Positions 24,001 to 36,102 of a stretch of 64,000 bases of DNA are shown piece after piece. The notes beneath the pieces are model-generated. The model made no database searches. It saw only the letters and a program-made list of their open reading frames with translations, and had not been told where the DNA came from. The position numbers and the translations under genes are program-made. Origin of the DNA: Isoetes taiwanensis (lineage: Eukaryota; Streptophyta; Lycopodiopsida; Isoetales; Isoetaceae); NCBI GenBank assembly GCA_021234155.1, contig JAJEKV010000039.1, forward strand, positions 11,485,077 to 11,549,076, given 5' to 3'. Every line of letters begins with the position of its first letter. Within the stretch, counting starts at the first letter, position 1.

Positions 24001-26394
24001 CTGCATGACCTCATTGCAGTTATAACATGGCCAGATGGCAAACGGGTCTTATAAGCCTTTAATAATTGAGAAACGTTTTGTCTATGAGTCTTTAAACAAA
24101 ATCATTTTTGCAACCTCACAGTGACAATCTAACTGAGGATTCATCAAAGAAAAAATCTCCCGATCTCCGTGGGAGTGACATTAGTAATGTTCAACAAAAT
24201 AATACGATCAGAAAACAAAAATTAACAAACCTTTGAAAAGAGGAGGCTTGATGAAAAGAGGACTGAAGAACATTTTAGACTTATTTCAGAGCAGCCAGAA
24301 TGGCAAATCGAGAATCTCGATCAATTGCACACTTTTGAGGCAGTTTTTGCCAAATGGACTTGCATTTTCTTGCATTAAAGTTTGCAAAAGTTGATATAAA
24401 ATATCTAGGGGGGCTATTGCCTCCTTGCAGGTTCAAAATTCTTGAATGCCCTTAAGTACACATTGATAAAACTTAACAGTAGCATAAAAAGTGCTCAAAT
24501 TATAAGGGCTGACTCTCCTAGATGCACATAAGACACCACATCAAAGGGGACGGGGAACGCAGATGCTATGATAAGCTTTATACTGTGCGCTTTGTTTCTT
24601 ACTTGCTAGATTTACCTAGCTGATGCTCCTAGAGATGCATAGACGTTAATACTTTCTTAATTTCTTCCTTTCTTTCGTTTGTTTGTTCGTTCCTTCTTTC
24701 TTTCTCTTTCCTTGAAACCCTAGTCCATAATAACTAAACAGTGCTCAATTGTACTTTGTGTAACAAAATTCTCAAAGCAGTCAGAGTGTATTAAGTAGAA
24801 GTAAAACATACCTCTGATTGAGCCAGACCTTAAGTCAATCACTCATGGCCCAGAGAACAAAGAGTCCTGTATGTATTGCCTTCAAGAGCTGCAAGATTTA
24901 TCTGTTGGAGCATTGGCGAAGTTTTTCGTGTTAGCCTTGTGAATTGCCACAATGACAAACACTATTCACATGGAAATTATTTCAATATCATCATGAAGAT
25001 GCATTGAGAAATCTTGGCCCATCGGTAATGCAGATCGCAAATGGAGCGGCCAGAAACTCTAAAACTAAACATGGCACTCATCTGGCCGTGGGAATCGAGC
25101 AATCATCAAAATTGTAGAGTTCTTACCACTTCAAGTCTTACGCGGGAGAGCCTTTTTGCCATCAAGATTTAACCAAGATGGTGAACGACATTTGTCAACA
25201 AAGATGTTATTCCTAGTGCTTAGCTCAACAAACGCAAATAATAATAATAACTTTATCGACATTCCGTGCAAATATTCACTGCTAATGATTTGAATGACAA
25301 ACTTTTGAGATATTCTTTCCAAGGTAATCCTTTCCACCATCTCTCAATTCAAGTGCTTTGTGTATACCTGATTAACAGAGAATACATGGAGAATGTAAAG
25401 GACCATATTGCAAATTCAATCACGATGATCCGAAAAAAGCTGGCAAAAAGCAACAATGTGCTTCTCAAAAGCAAGAATGAGACTCATAACCTACCGGTAG
25501 AAGCACTGTTGAGTAGAACATCTCTGTAAATGCTGTCAAATCGACCTGAAATAGCAGAAAAGCACAGTGAATTAATACACATGCATAAACCATTTCAAAC
25601 GCAGTTCAATCTCCATATTTTATAACATACCTTGATGACATAAGATGGCGCAACTCCCAACGGTAATAATAATGAGAATTGAAGTAAGACTGCATTCAAC
25701 ATAATTTTGAATCACCTGCAACATGGGCCTGCTCTAGAACGCATGATCACTCTGTTCCTGATTCATTATGGGTTGCCTTTATAGCTATACTTATAACATC
25801 AAACATGGCTAGACTTGCCAAATGCAAACCTACCGTACCATTCTTCTGCTGGCTTCTCTAGAACTTTCTCTAGAATGTAAGCAGTAGCATAGGCATTCAC
25901 CTCCTAAAGCATCTGGACTAAAACACTCAATCTGCAGTCATATGCCAGCGCTTTGCTTTTAAGGTGAGATATATGCCAAAAGCTCAAAGCCGAAAGGTAA
26001 ACTGCTGGATAAGGCCTCACATCCAAATTTGAAGACCTCCAATATCACTAAGAAACAAAAATCACAGAATGCAAGAATGGCAAGAGAGAGTAGGCGCCAA
26101 TGCCTTTAGAGTTCACCTTCTGTTGAAGCCACTGGCGCTCTTGGAAAAATGGAAAGGAGGTAAGAAATGCAATGCATAAATGGTGTTACCTTCCAAGAAC
26201 ACTCCAGAAGCAAGAGATTGACCTTTTCCAGAAGGTTGAATCCTAAAACAAAACCACTAAGAATTAGTTCTAGCAGCAGAGCATTCAGATTTTTTATTCT
26301 ACTCACAGTATGAGGATCTGCCAGCCAGTCAATATCCACTGACGCAATTCAGAAGCGCCAAAGTGAGATGGAGCAAATATCATAGAGCAAGACG

Positions 26395-26676
26395 TTACCT
26401 CGAACCTCGAATGCACACAACAGGTCCAGCTCCAAATCCACACAATAGCTTGATAGGCATCTTATTTTCGAGAGGCATTGAGAGCGAACCAAACATTGTT
26501 TGCTTTATGATCACGTGAACCCAAAGGATGCCAGATTTTTCCATTAGATTGTGCTTGCCGCATGTCATCTCCATTTGTATATACATTTTGCACAAACCAG
26601 ATCTTATCAACCTAGTTATAGCCGGAGCTTCAACATTTACTTCTGTTTCACTCTTCAGATCCAACTTGCATGCCAA
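26395..26676 (-). pseudogene. Unidentified exon-like piece in Helitron 1
   Basis: An open 93-codon stretch on the minus strand starts MACKLDLKSETEVNVEAP and ends VVCIRGSR, followed at once by a donor-like GAG|GTAACG. It lies in the 5' half of the Helitron and in its sense direction. I cannot name the family. Another short exon-like piece with a donor GTGAGTAG lies at about 26310-26345. Confidence 0.3.
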
Positions 26677-26829
26677 AGTACTTCTTTACTAAAGAAACTG
26701 GAAGCTTCTCATCCCTGCAGCATCGCCAATCGCCAAAAACCATGCCGCACCGCCATAGCCATGCCACAATACCTCAATCCTCTATTACGAAAATGCAAAA
26801 CTCCTCTACCGCGAGAATTCAAAATTGGC

Positions 26830-26943
26830 ATTGAATGCGGGCAACCAGCGTCCCGCAAGGGCAGAAGGGAACGCCGCATGCGGCGTAAGATGCGGCGTTC
26901 CCTTGGCACGGAACCCAACATGCTCCCAAAATAAAAAAGAAGA
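26830..26943 (-). other. Helitron 5' terminal region with GC palindrome
   Basis: The first 110 bp of Helitron 1 (minus) align with the first 110 bp of Helitron 2 (42090 onward). Shared items are the TCTTCTTTTTT start, GGAACGCCGCAT, TTACGCCGCATGCGGCGT and CCTTGCGGGAC. The inverted GGAACGCCGCAT / ATGCGGCGTTCC arms can form a hairpin. Confidence 0.8.
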
Positions 26944-27200
26944 TAGTATATTTAATTTTATAATAAAAAGAATGTTGTATATCAACATCATATTGGACCC
27001 TAAATTTACCTTCAAGATTGTGACACTCTAATACAGTAGAGCAATAAAATGCTTAGATAATGCAGTTTCTAAATCTAATGCATTAGCGTGCAACGAATAC
27101 CTAAAGTGCATGATGCTCAAGAATGCATTACGTCCTAGTGTTTATGATAGATTTAGAGTTTTAGTTGGTCCAATGGCTCAATAGATAGAAAAACAAAGCT
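26944..27200. repeat. Right half of the split target segment
   Basis: Matches 20290-20545 closely. It begins TAGTATATTTAATTTTATAA directly after the TC terminus of Helitron 1. Confidence 0.88.
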
Positions 27201-28490
27201 AATCGTCTCTTTTATCAAAATCCAACATTGAAAGATAGGGTATGGTCGCCCCCTTTCGCACACTTAAGGGGTGCCACTGCAAATTACCCACAAATCCACC
27301 AAGGATTTTGGTAAAACTGGGAGTTCCTGATAAATGTCAAGATAGGCTACAATGCGGGCAACATTTTTCCGCAAGAAATTGCAATTTCGACCTCCAATTG
27401 CAGCTCCAAATAGGAGGGGGTTCAAGGAGCCTCCTACGAGGTTGCTATCTCCCTGCATACATGGCAAAACTCCCCACATACTGCGAAAGGTATAGACTGT
27501 CTGGTGGTTCATCGGGTGCAAGTAGACCCCAAGTTTGCACGCATCAGGTTCACAAGAACTCCCCTCGTGGTATCACCGAGGTTCACACGCGTAACCCTTC
27601 TCGTCACGAGCATCCCTCATCATGAAATCAATGGTTAATTTAGACCTATACCCCACGAATACTTACCTTAATCGCCCCTAGACCTCGAAGTGGACTTCGC
27701 AAAACAGGTTGATTAAGGCTGTTAGAGATTGGTGGAGTTGCCTAAGCATCCAGGTATGCTGGGGACTTGGGAATTGAGGTACAACCATTTAATGGCCAGA
27801 TTCGAAAAAAAAACTTTAGAGGGATTGGACAATCACTTCACCTCCAATCCTTCTCTCCATAATTAATGGAGGCAATTGATCCTTTGCAATGCATAGAGGG
27901 GGCATTCAACTTAGCGCCATTGGAAATTGCTTCAGGTAAGATGCGCACTATATGATTTTGGCAATTTTTTCCTTGCTTTTTTGGAATTGTGTGGATCCTT
28001 TCTAACCAAATACAGATCTTGCTTGCAGGAAGTCAAGAATGGATCGAATGGAATGAACTCCTCGTTGAGCCTACAAGGCCGGTTGGAGCACATCCCCTTC
28101 TTCGGACGCCCCAAAGCGAGCACAGGCTGCTAGCTTTTCATCTGATACCAGTGACACAGTCCCAATACCTGCGAGGACTTCACTTTCAAGAATCTGCTGG
28201 TTACACAGCAGGAGGTGGAACGAGGCAATCTCGTCCACAGTTCCCTACACCTTTCACCGACACGGATGCCCTTCATCATGCCCGGAGTGGCCATCAAATC
28301 CACTGCCAGGTACAAAAGGATGATAATGGCAACGTCCTCCTCAAGAAGGAGGACTGATTCCCTCCTTCTGCTGACAATTTGGGCAGCTTTTGTTCTATTT
28401 TTTCTTTGTAAATTTTTTTTGATGAAGCCTTGAAGCTCTATGAGCTGTTTTGGGAGGGTTCGCCTGGCATATATTTTGTAATCAGCCACT
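27201..28490. other. Unassigned stretch with splice-like signals
   Basis: An ATG at 27867 opens a short frame (MEAIDPLQCIEGAFNLAP) ending in CTTCAG|GTAAGA near 27934. A T-rich tract and CTTGCAG at 28029 follow, and then an open stretch to about 28357. On the minus strand 28489-28130 is also open. I recognise no domain in either reading, so this may be a small unknown gene or chance. Confidence 0.25.
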
Positions 28491-29400
28491 GTTATATATA
28501 TAAGAATACCATGTTGAGCATCAGATTTGTTATCATAGATTTGGTTATAGATTTAGTATTAATAAAATGTTGTTCTATTTGCTAAAAATTGTTGAGGGGC
28601 ATGATCATGTTGAGATTTGTTGTAATGGCAGTGTTGTAACACCCGAGGTTAAGGGTTTGTGCTGTGATCACTGTTTTGTCTTGTGCTGTAAGGCATCCAT
28701 AGCAACATTGCACTATAAACATGCAACTGCAATAAAGTGAATTCAATGTAACTAGGAATAAGTTACCCAGTTTTAAAGTTGTGCAGTCTTTATAGTTATT
28801 TTTAGATTCATTGAATAAACATTAAATTCAACTGTACACACTGCACTGTATAACACAGTTGGAGTTCAGTTATAAAGTTGTGAATTCAATATGTTCACAA
28901 ATGGTTCAGTCTGTGTAGAACAAATGATAAACTGATGGTGTTTACTGAAATAACAACATGTCTAATAGACTGAACTGATTGAATTGTCTAATAAATCAGC
29001 AAGACACTAAATTAGAGTGCCTACTCACATTCATATATATGCTATGAGTTCATGATATCAGGTTGCTTTCGTCGATTGTCTCTTCATTGTCATATGCATC
29101 TTCAGCCACTGTCCTTGCTTCAGCATCAACATCAAAAGCTGGTGCGCAGCTAGATATCTGCATGGGTTTAGGGTTGTTTAGTGACTGATACAAGAGAGTG
29201 AATTGGAATAAACATGTGAAAACCTAGTATTACCTCAGCAAGTTCTTTCCTTCATGCAATCGCAAATTCAAGATCAATGCCTTTGGCCTTGGATGTTATA
29301 TCTCCTTCCACACCATCAGCCACCATTTCCCTAATAATTCTCCCTTTGTCAATTGCAGGGAGCTGATCATTTGCTAGGCCAGTATTCACATCAGCATACC
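28491..29400. other. AT-rich stretch, nothing recognised
   Basis: No protein family or RNA gene seen. It lies beyond the C-terminal end of the pogo-type transposase remnant and may include the element's terminal sequence, but no TIR was identified. Confidence 0.35.
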
Positions 29401-32400
29401 TGATCAAGCTTGAGTATTCATGTTCAAATCAACCTCATCATGTACATGCTGAACATGTGATGACAAGTCCCATCTTATGCAAGGAGATGCAATATTGTCA
29501 AAAATGTTTGGGATGGGCCTGACTATAGGTATGTGACTACCAATATTGATTGGGGGTTGATTAGAAGGCACATAGTCCAATTCAGTTGCTCCATCCTGTT
29601 TGAGTGGCACCTGCACAAGCAGACCTCTTGTATATTATAACCCTCCTTCTATTCATAAGGTCTAATGTTCTCTTCTTGGGTTCCATATTTATAGGCCTTT
29701 GAGTGTTGAAAATGGATGCCATCCTTGACTAGCCATGTGGGTACATAAATTCCCTGAACCTCTTTCCCAAGCTCAAATTGGGCCTCAGTTCTTTTTCCTG
29801 TTGTCTCTTTTTTCCCTCCTAGCTTGAGCCCTCTCCTTCTCTTCTTCTCTCAGTGCCCTCTTCTTAGGTGCCTCGATTTTTTTAGCCTTCAACCGCTCAC
29901 TTTTCTCTAGTTCAGCCTGTGCCCTCGTGGCTTTCTCAACCCTAAGCTTCTCACATAAAGAAGCTGAGCTAATGTGAACCAATCCTGCCATGTCAGAACC
30001 CTTACGTCTCCTTCTCCCATCTTGTGATTGGAGTCATTTTCAGTTGCCTCTGCATTGCAACTAGATACCTCTCCTCTGTCAAAGGCTGGTGGCCTTTGAA
30101 CCTGCACATCACAACTGCCTACCCGTGCACTGCATAAGTGGCTGACACTTTTAGCCCCAGATTGAGGTTCTGAATTCATTTCATTTACCCACCCTTCTAT
30201 GATATGTTGGAAACTATGTTGGGAACTCGTGGCAATTTCAACCTGGCTAGGGGCATTAGGAACAAGGTTGAAAACCTCATACATGCCTTCATCAACATCA
30301 ACATGCCTCTCCTCTTCTTGAACCTCATCATTCTCATCATTTTTCGGGTCACTCCCATCATCGTTTGTATGTCAAATACTGCTGAGGCACATTGCCTTCA
30401 TACTCATGAGGTGCATAGGCTCTATTGGTACTAGATGCCACCACCTTTGTGCTATTGAAGGGGTAAATGCATGTGGCCCTAAACCCTGCCCTTATATTGT
30501 CAGATGTTAGCCCAGCATGAATTGCATTGGATATCACTCAACAATCTCTTCCCTCTTGGGTTCCTGCTGGCCCCTCATACACATCCATTCAGCCCTCAAT
30601 TTCTTGAAGGCTACCTTGAATGGGGCAAAACAAGCTAGATAAAGTGGCTAGAGTTTGTGGGATGTGTGGGCTTGGAGTAGTGCAAAATGAATACCAAATT
30701 CTTTTACAGCCAATATCACATCCAACTCCACATGGCTATTGTAGCCATTCAAGTGGATTCTCTGGGGACACTCCTCCAGGTACCTTAGATCGAAAGTGTG
30801 ACAACCATGACTTGAAAAGCTCAGTAGTCATCCGTGCGTGCTGCTAGACTGCCTGGACTGCCCCTTCTTCACATCTACTTATGTAATCTGCCTTCATCCT
30901 TTTACCCTTGAAGATGTATAAGTTGGGTAATCTATATGCTTCAGCATTAACACATACTAGAATTGTCATCCGTTCTCTAGAGTTCATGACAACTTCATTG
31001 ACATCTCATGCACCCTTCCTTGCAATTATTTTCAGGCCCCTAACCTTGTCTGCCTGTATCCCAGTCTCATCAGCATTCCAAATCCAGGTGTGACGTCCCC
31101 TACTCATATACGGTGCACTCACCGTATACAAACAGGAGTTCATCCCCCATACCAGCGCCATGCTGATACAAGGCCCCTCCACGTATCACTGCAACCTTGA
31201 CGAGTTCCAGTGGGAAGAATGAAGGGGTCATTTTACCCTGTCTCCCTCAGGGCCTACCTAGCTGCGGAAGCATAACATACATGTAAGTATACATACATCA
31301 ACATCACATGACCATCACGAAGGATGGCTCACCTCACCACATATCTGCATAGACAGAGATCAGTACATCACATATGGAAGGTCTATCCAAGTTCAGACAC
31401 AGGGATGGACTGACAAGCTTGTGTCTTCAGAGGTCAAACAGACAGAGTGCAATAACAGTGGAGTTGGTTGGCATAGGAACATGGCAATTGGGTAGTCCGC
31501 TCCATCCGCCCCTCCTGTGCACACTTTGCAGAGTAGGTTGAAAGGTCTTGGGACTTGACTGTAGCCCGCCGGATGCATAGCCAGAGGGGCTACTCCTGGG
31601 TTGCACCTCCCGCCCGATGATGGGGCAGGTAGGGATTGCTCCCACCGCAGGTCGGGCATGCTTGACTCAAGGTGACTAGAGGGCCACCGCCTGCATGCAC
31701 TCGACCCGAACTTCATGGAAGGTGTACACCACCCCAAGAGTGTCGAACCCATGCAAAGCCCGCACGCAGTGGCAGAGCATTAGGTCTAGTGCATTGTAGT
31801 CCCCGATAGGCTTTACTACCAGAGGGACGTGATCATGAGCCAGGACATGAACCTCCTTGTAAGCCAGTCTGGTCCCTCCACCCACAACCAGGTGTGGTTC
31901 TTGTACACAGGCCAAATTTAATAGTGCATTAAAGAGGACTAGCTAGGAGCATCAAACTACTAGGCTTTCAGGGCCTCTACCCCCCTTCCCAATACAATGA
32001 TTCCACAGAGATCATCATCACATACATATCATAGAAGAACTAAAGAACAAGATTTAATCTAAATCACAGAAGTTAGGTTCTTTAGTTATGGCCTGATATC
32101 TAGAGGTCTAGATGGCTGCTATGGGGAATTCAATAGGCTAAACCTACTTACTCTATGTCTGGGAGGCGGATTAGACTATTGAATTGGCAAAATACTACGA
32201 TCCCCGGCTTGCTCTCCCGCTCTCAGCAGCGTACATGTTTGCGTAACCGCTTGAAGATGAAGCCGAGAAGGAAAGCCGATGATGGCCGCCGCTCAGACAG
32301 ACTTCGGGAGCCAAGATTGGCTCTTGGAGCAAGCGAAAGAAGGCTGTGGACGAAAATGGAAAGTTAGGGTTTGGATACCTTATATGGGCTATAAGTTAGG

Positions 32401-33250
32401 GCTAGGGTTTCCATCAACCCTTGAGATCATGCCACTTGCCCTTGTGGGGTAAGTGGATGTAGCCCCCACTTGGCCCACTTGCCCACTTATTATTTAAGTG
32501 GGCTAAAGTGCACACATGAATAAATGTGCGCACACTTGCAAGTTGCCCCCTAGGGCGTTACTTGCTTAGCTACACGTCGGCGCATTACCGCCAATCGGGG
32601 ATGGCGGTAATGCGGCGACGACGCAAGATAAAGATATACGCCCCGGGACCGTGATATCGCGGCTTTGGAACGTCACACCAGGAAGGGGGAAAATTAAACA
32701 CATCATAGATGGCCTTGAGGCCATTGTAGAACATGTTTAGGTTTGGCTGATTCATGGCAAGTAACCTTGCCCTCTCCAATGTCTGGGCACTTCTCAAAGT
32801 TATATTAGGTTGCCTCTGCTTGAAGAGCTTCCATCACTTATTGCCTGGCATAACATTTGATGGTTTATGTCCCCCGCATTAGCCATTTGGACTGCTTTGG
32901 CCTTGACTGCACTCAAGGTAACCCCCATACTCGAGTTTGCTCTCTTAAGAGCCCAGGCAACTAGTTCTTCTTCCTGCTTGGGAATGAGGACACGAGGATG
33001 CGTCTTTTGTTTATGGGTAATTCTCCCATATTTGGATGTCCTCCATCTATTGTTCCATCCACTGGCCTCTCTTCAATGTAGAAGTATGCCCTGCCATGGT
33101 CTTGTCGGGAGTTTGATCCCTCCTTCTCTTCCTCATCCTCTTTGCCCTAATCCTCTTGGTATTGGCAGGTACACGGATTGGCGTGGCATTGCCATGCACT
33201 TTGTTCAGTCTGGTCTGCGCCATCGAGCTAGTTGAAGCTCTAGAAGCTCT
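29400..33250 (-). pseudogene. pogo/CENP-B-type DDE transposase, interrupted
   Basis: Minus-strand remnants of a transposase of the DDE_1 class (pogo/Tigger/CENP-B-like). Near 32797-32683: NLNMFYNGLKAIYDVFNFPPSW. After the inserted solo LTR (31089-32677), the reading resumes at 31083 with IWNADETGI, the motif holding the first catalytic Asp. It continues with SRERMTILVCVNAEAYRLPNL and FKGKRMKADYISR (30900-30960) and a W..H..FRS.VPGGVSPENPL region (about 30740). The C-terminal part (30450-29785) has AGFRATCIYPFNSTKVV and a Lys/Glu/Arg-rich tail, and a further open piece lies at 29616-29404. Several stops and frame changes are present. The N-terminal helix-turn-helix would be at 33250-32850, where only broken frames are seen. 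Confidence 0.75.
31089..32677 (-). mobile_element. Solo LTR B, 1589 bp
   Basis: The ends are TGTGACG (31089) and CGTCACA (32677), with an exact 5-bp duplication CCAGG at 31084-31088 and 32678-32682. It sits between PPSW and IWNADET of the transposase, which is continuous once the LTR and one TSD are removed. Orientation is minus: the minus strand starts TGTGACGTTCC, like the other LTRs, and ends GTAGGGGACGTCACA, like solo LTR A. The conserved LTR core lies at about 31470-31535 (minus). Open frames inside it show no retroviral protein and are taken as chance. Confidence 0.92.
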
Positions 33251-33259
33251 TGGTATGGT

Positions 33260-35290
33260 ATTACAAAGCACGTGATTCAAACATTTTGAATTATCAATCC
33301 ACTCCATTTGGAAAAGAGTAGATCGATCAGCTCACCAATTCGAAGTAGAATGCATTGAATTCCATCTATCTCGATGAAATGGGCGGGCTTTCCATAACGT
33401 GCTGTGTCTGGCAAAAGGGCACGAGATGGGTTCGAAGAGCCTCGATGAATGCGCTAACACAGGAATGACATGTCACGATGGGAACTTATATCCTGCGCGG
33501 TGTCGGGACCGTGCATATGGATATTGAACCTGTATGTTGCTCGGTGTTTTGGGGGGGAGGGCTTGCAATGTGCTAACGGGACCCTTGATCCCGCCGACGT
33601 GGGCAACTCAAGAAGTTGTCAAATATATTGTATTAATCTGTAGAGGGCTTTTGCAAGTGTTTGATATAGCTGAGTAGGTGCTTCTGCTATCAGATCTACA
33701 GTCAAAGGGGCTACAAGAACCGAGCCAATACACCAAAGCTACAGTATTTTCATTGTAGCAAATATTATAAAGGTGTTTGATATATGACAGGAACATAGCA
33801 AAGTGAAAAACATTGGAAATCATGCGTGGCCATGTTTATGCACGAACTCTTGCACTCTCTTGTTTCTGATTATAAGTCCTAACTAGTTAAAATATAATTT
33901 AACGTCTATATGAGCTATAGTCAATCAAGTTCAGGTCACTTTACTACTACACTTGAGCAAAAATAATAGTATTAAGCATTATGATAAGATAGTGACCACA
34001 TAACATGACTAAATAAAATTGATGTCCACTTCCATTGGCCTAGTGCTTTGCTAGATTTGTTACATCAAAAAGCATCTTTTAGAAATGAAGATGGCCAAGG
34101 ACAGTTATAATGCTTCTCAATTATTTCTATGGCAGGCATGCCCTGCAATCATTAGAGCCTTCATGCTTACAAGATTCTTACAAATACCTTGTAGATAGAT
34201 AGATAGATAGATAGTAGTTTTAACGTCACGCCACTAAGCAGCATCCAACTGGACATATGACCACACTATAGCAGAAAATTATTTAGAACATTTTGATTGG
34301 CTTTACATAAATAAAAGTGCTAGATCAGCTTTCACCTATTGATGGTATTCAGAAATTTATTCTCCTTTCTAAGCCAACAACCATCTTCTTAAACTTACAG
34401 AATCTGCAAATACAAAAACATTATTAAAGGATATTAGAAACTAAGAAGGAGACACAATAGTTATACTATAAATCAGTTTATACACACCGTTTTGAGCTAC
34501 GAAGAAAAAGCTATATGTTTCCTCTATTAAATCCTCAATCTTATAGACAAAATCAAACGTGTCAATAATGTTGGAAGCTAGGTTCATCCTGTATGCCATG
34601 CAATGAATGCCGAGTGCATAAGGTGCATATATAATTTAAAGTTAAGTTAGGTTCATCCTGTGTGCCATGCAATGAATGCCGAGTGCATAAGGTGCATATA
34701 TAATTTAAAGTCCTACACTTGGACCATTATAACAACCTTGCATGACGGGGCATCCATCTATCCCTATGCAAACAAGTTACTTTGCAATCTCAGTTGTAGA
34801 AAATTCCATCGTTGTGTTCAAGCAATTCTAAACAATGAAAAATATGTTTCATGCAGTCGCATTTTTTTCCAAGCATGTATCCCAACATAGTGTGCATGCT
34901 TAACGCAACATACATAGTACACTGTCACTGTCATGCATATTTTCATCTACGGAGATGGCAAAAAATTACATTTGCATAGGGATTTTTTGTCCAGCATCCA
35001 TGGCTGTGCAGTACCATATTCCCCTGTTTGGGCGACAGGAGAGTTACCTACTGTTGTAAATTTAGGCCAGCCATTAAGTATACTCCAGTATATACCGGGT
35101 ATATTCTCTTTACCATGAGCGAGGGTTTGTAATTTCTCCACGATTGGTTTTCCTTCACAAATACAGGGCTGTGTTTTATTCAACGGCCAGGTGAAGGGAA
35201 CAGCCGACAGCGAAGCTTTTCTACTGCTACTCCACAGAGTTACCTCATGAGACAGTGCTGTTCCAAGTGCTGTAACTTACCAGATTACTA
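33260..35290. other. AT-rich intergenic DNA before RPL16
   Basis: No gene recognised. A TAGA microsatellite lies at 34193-34214. A 69-bp unit beginning GGTTCATCCTGT is tandemly doubled at 34581-34718 with one visible substitution. Confidence 0.45.
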
Positions 35291-35298
35291 GATTACAG

Positions 35299-36088
35299 GT
35301 ATTTGCTTTTCCTTTGTTTTTTTCATGTTCTCTTTCAGATAGGGTGCTGCTCTTGTGCTATTTAATGTCTTTACTGATTGGATTGTTTTGTTGTGAGTTA
35401 AACGTGTTTCTTACTAGCATTCTTGAATGAAAGCTATATAAGGCTAGGATCTAGATGCTGCTCGTGACAGGCTTGAGTTGTAGACGTGATTAGGGTAGGA
35501 TAGGGTATGATTTCAGAGTATTTTATTGCATATTCATAATCTACATGCTGAAGTTAGTCTAGATGATGTATTGAACTGTCAAAATACAATCTCTTTTTTG
35601 TGCATTGAAACTAACTTGTTAGTATGTTTATTAGTATGTTTGAGACTAACTAGTTATACGTTATTATACGTTATGCATTATCTAACTCTTAATCTCTAAC
35701 TATGGGCCACCTAATGCCTTTGTTCCTGTAAATGATACATGCAAAAGCTATGCTTGTGGTTGTTTTATTTTATGTATACGTCTCCTTCCGTAGCTTGTTT
35801 GTTTCATTGACACTGGGAACAAAATCATTCTAATGGAAATTAATAAATTTTTGGCAGAACCAATTTAGTATGTCTCTCATCGTTTTTTCTTCTAGTTGTT
35901 GGAAGAAGTTAGTTATCATCCTCAGTTTTCAATAGAAATGGGAATTTGGGATTAACGTCTTTCTAAAACAAGTCTGTGATTGCAACGTTGCTGCTGGCAG
36001 TGCACAGTGAAAAATATGATATGTTGCACAGAACTGTCGATGCTGTATTATATGAATCTAACAATGCGTTAAGGTTGTATACTTGCAG
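35299..36088 (+). other. Probable 5' UTR intron of the RPL16 gene
   Basis: A donor-like ATTACAG|GTATTTGC at 35299 and an acceptor-like ATACTTGCAG at 36088 bracket this stretch. The start codon lies 14 nt after the acceptor (36103). Nuclear copies of organelle genes often gain a 5' intron along with their presequence. Transcript data would be needed to confirm; the donor choice is the weaker of the two. Confidence 0.4.
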
Positions 36089-36102
36089 GTCAGAAGATAA
36101 TA

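Larger units (their letters stand above)
22263..26943 (-). mobile_element. Helitron 1, non-autonomous, 4681 bp
   Basis: On the minus strand the element starts TCTTCTTTTTTA (26943) and ends in a GC hairpin (GCCCGGC ATC GCCGGGC) followed by ACACGTCACTAG (22263). The hairpin lies 11 bp before the CTAG end. It is inserted between A and T with no target duplication, as expected for Helitrons. The intact target occurs at 20289/20290, which confirms both ends. Near the 5' end lies a GC palindrome, GGAACGCCGCAT / ATGCGGCGTTCC, shared with Helitron 2. No Rep-helicase is visible. It carries at least two exons of a GH27 alpha-galactosidase in the same sense as the element, plus other exon-like pieces. 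Confidence 0.9.

Noticed and set aside
22263-26943. Reading the 22-27 kb block as a broken host gene in place
   Set aside because: The terminal TC and CTAG signals plus the empty site at 20289/20290 show it arrived as one unit.
27867-28357. Two-exon gene starting MEAIDPLQ
   Set aside because: Splice-like borders exist, but the second exon is open on both strands and matches no family; kept only as an unassigned stretch.
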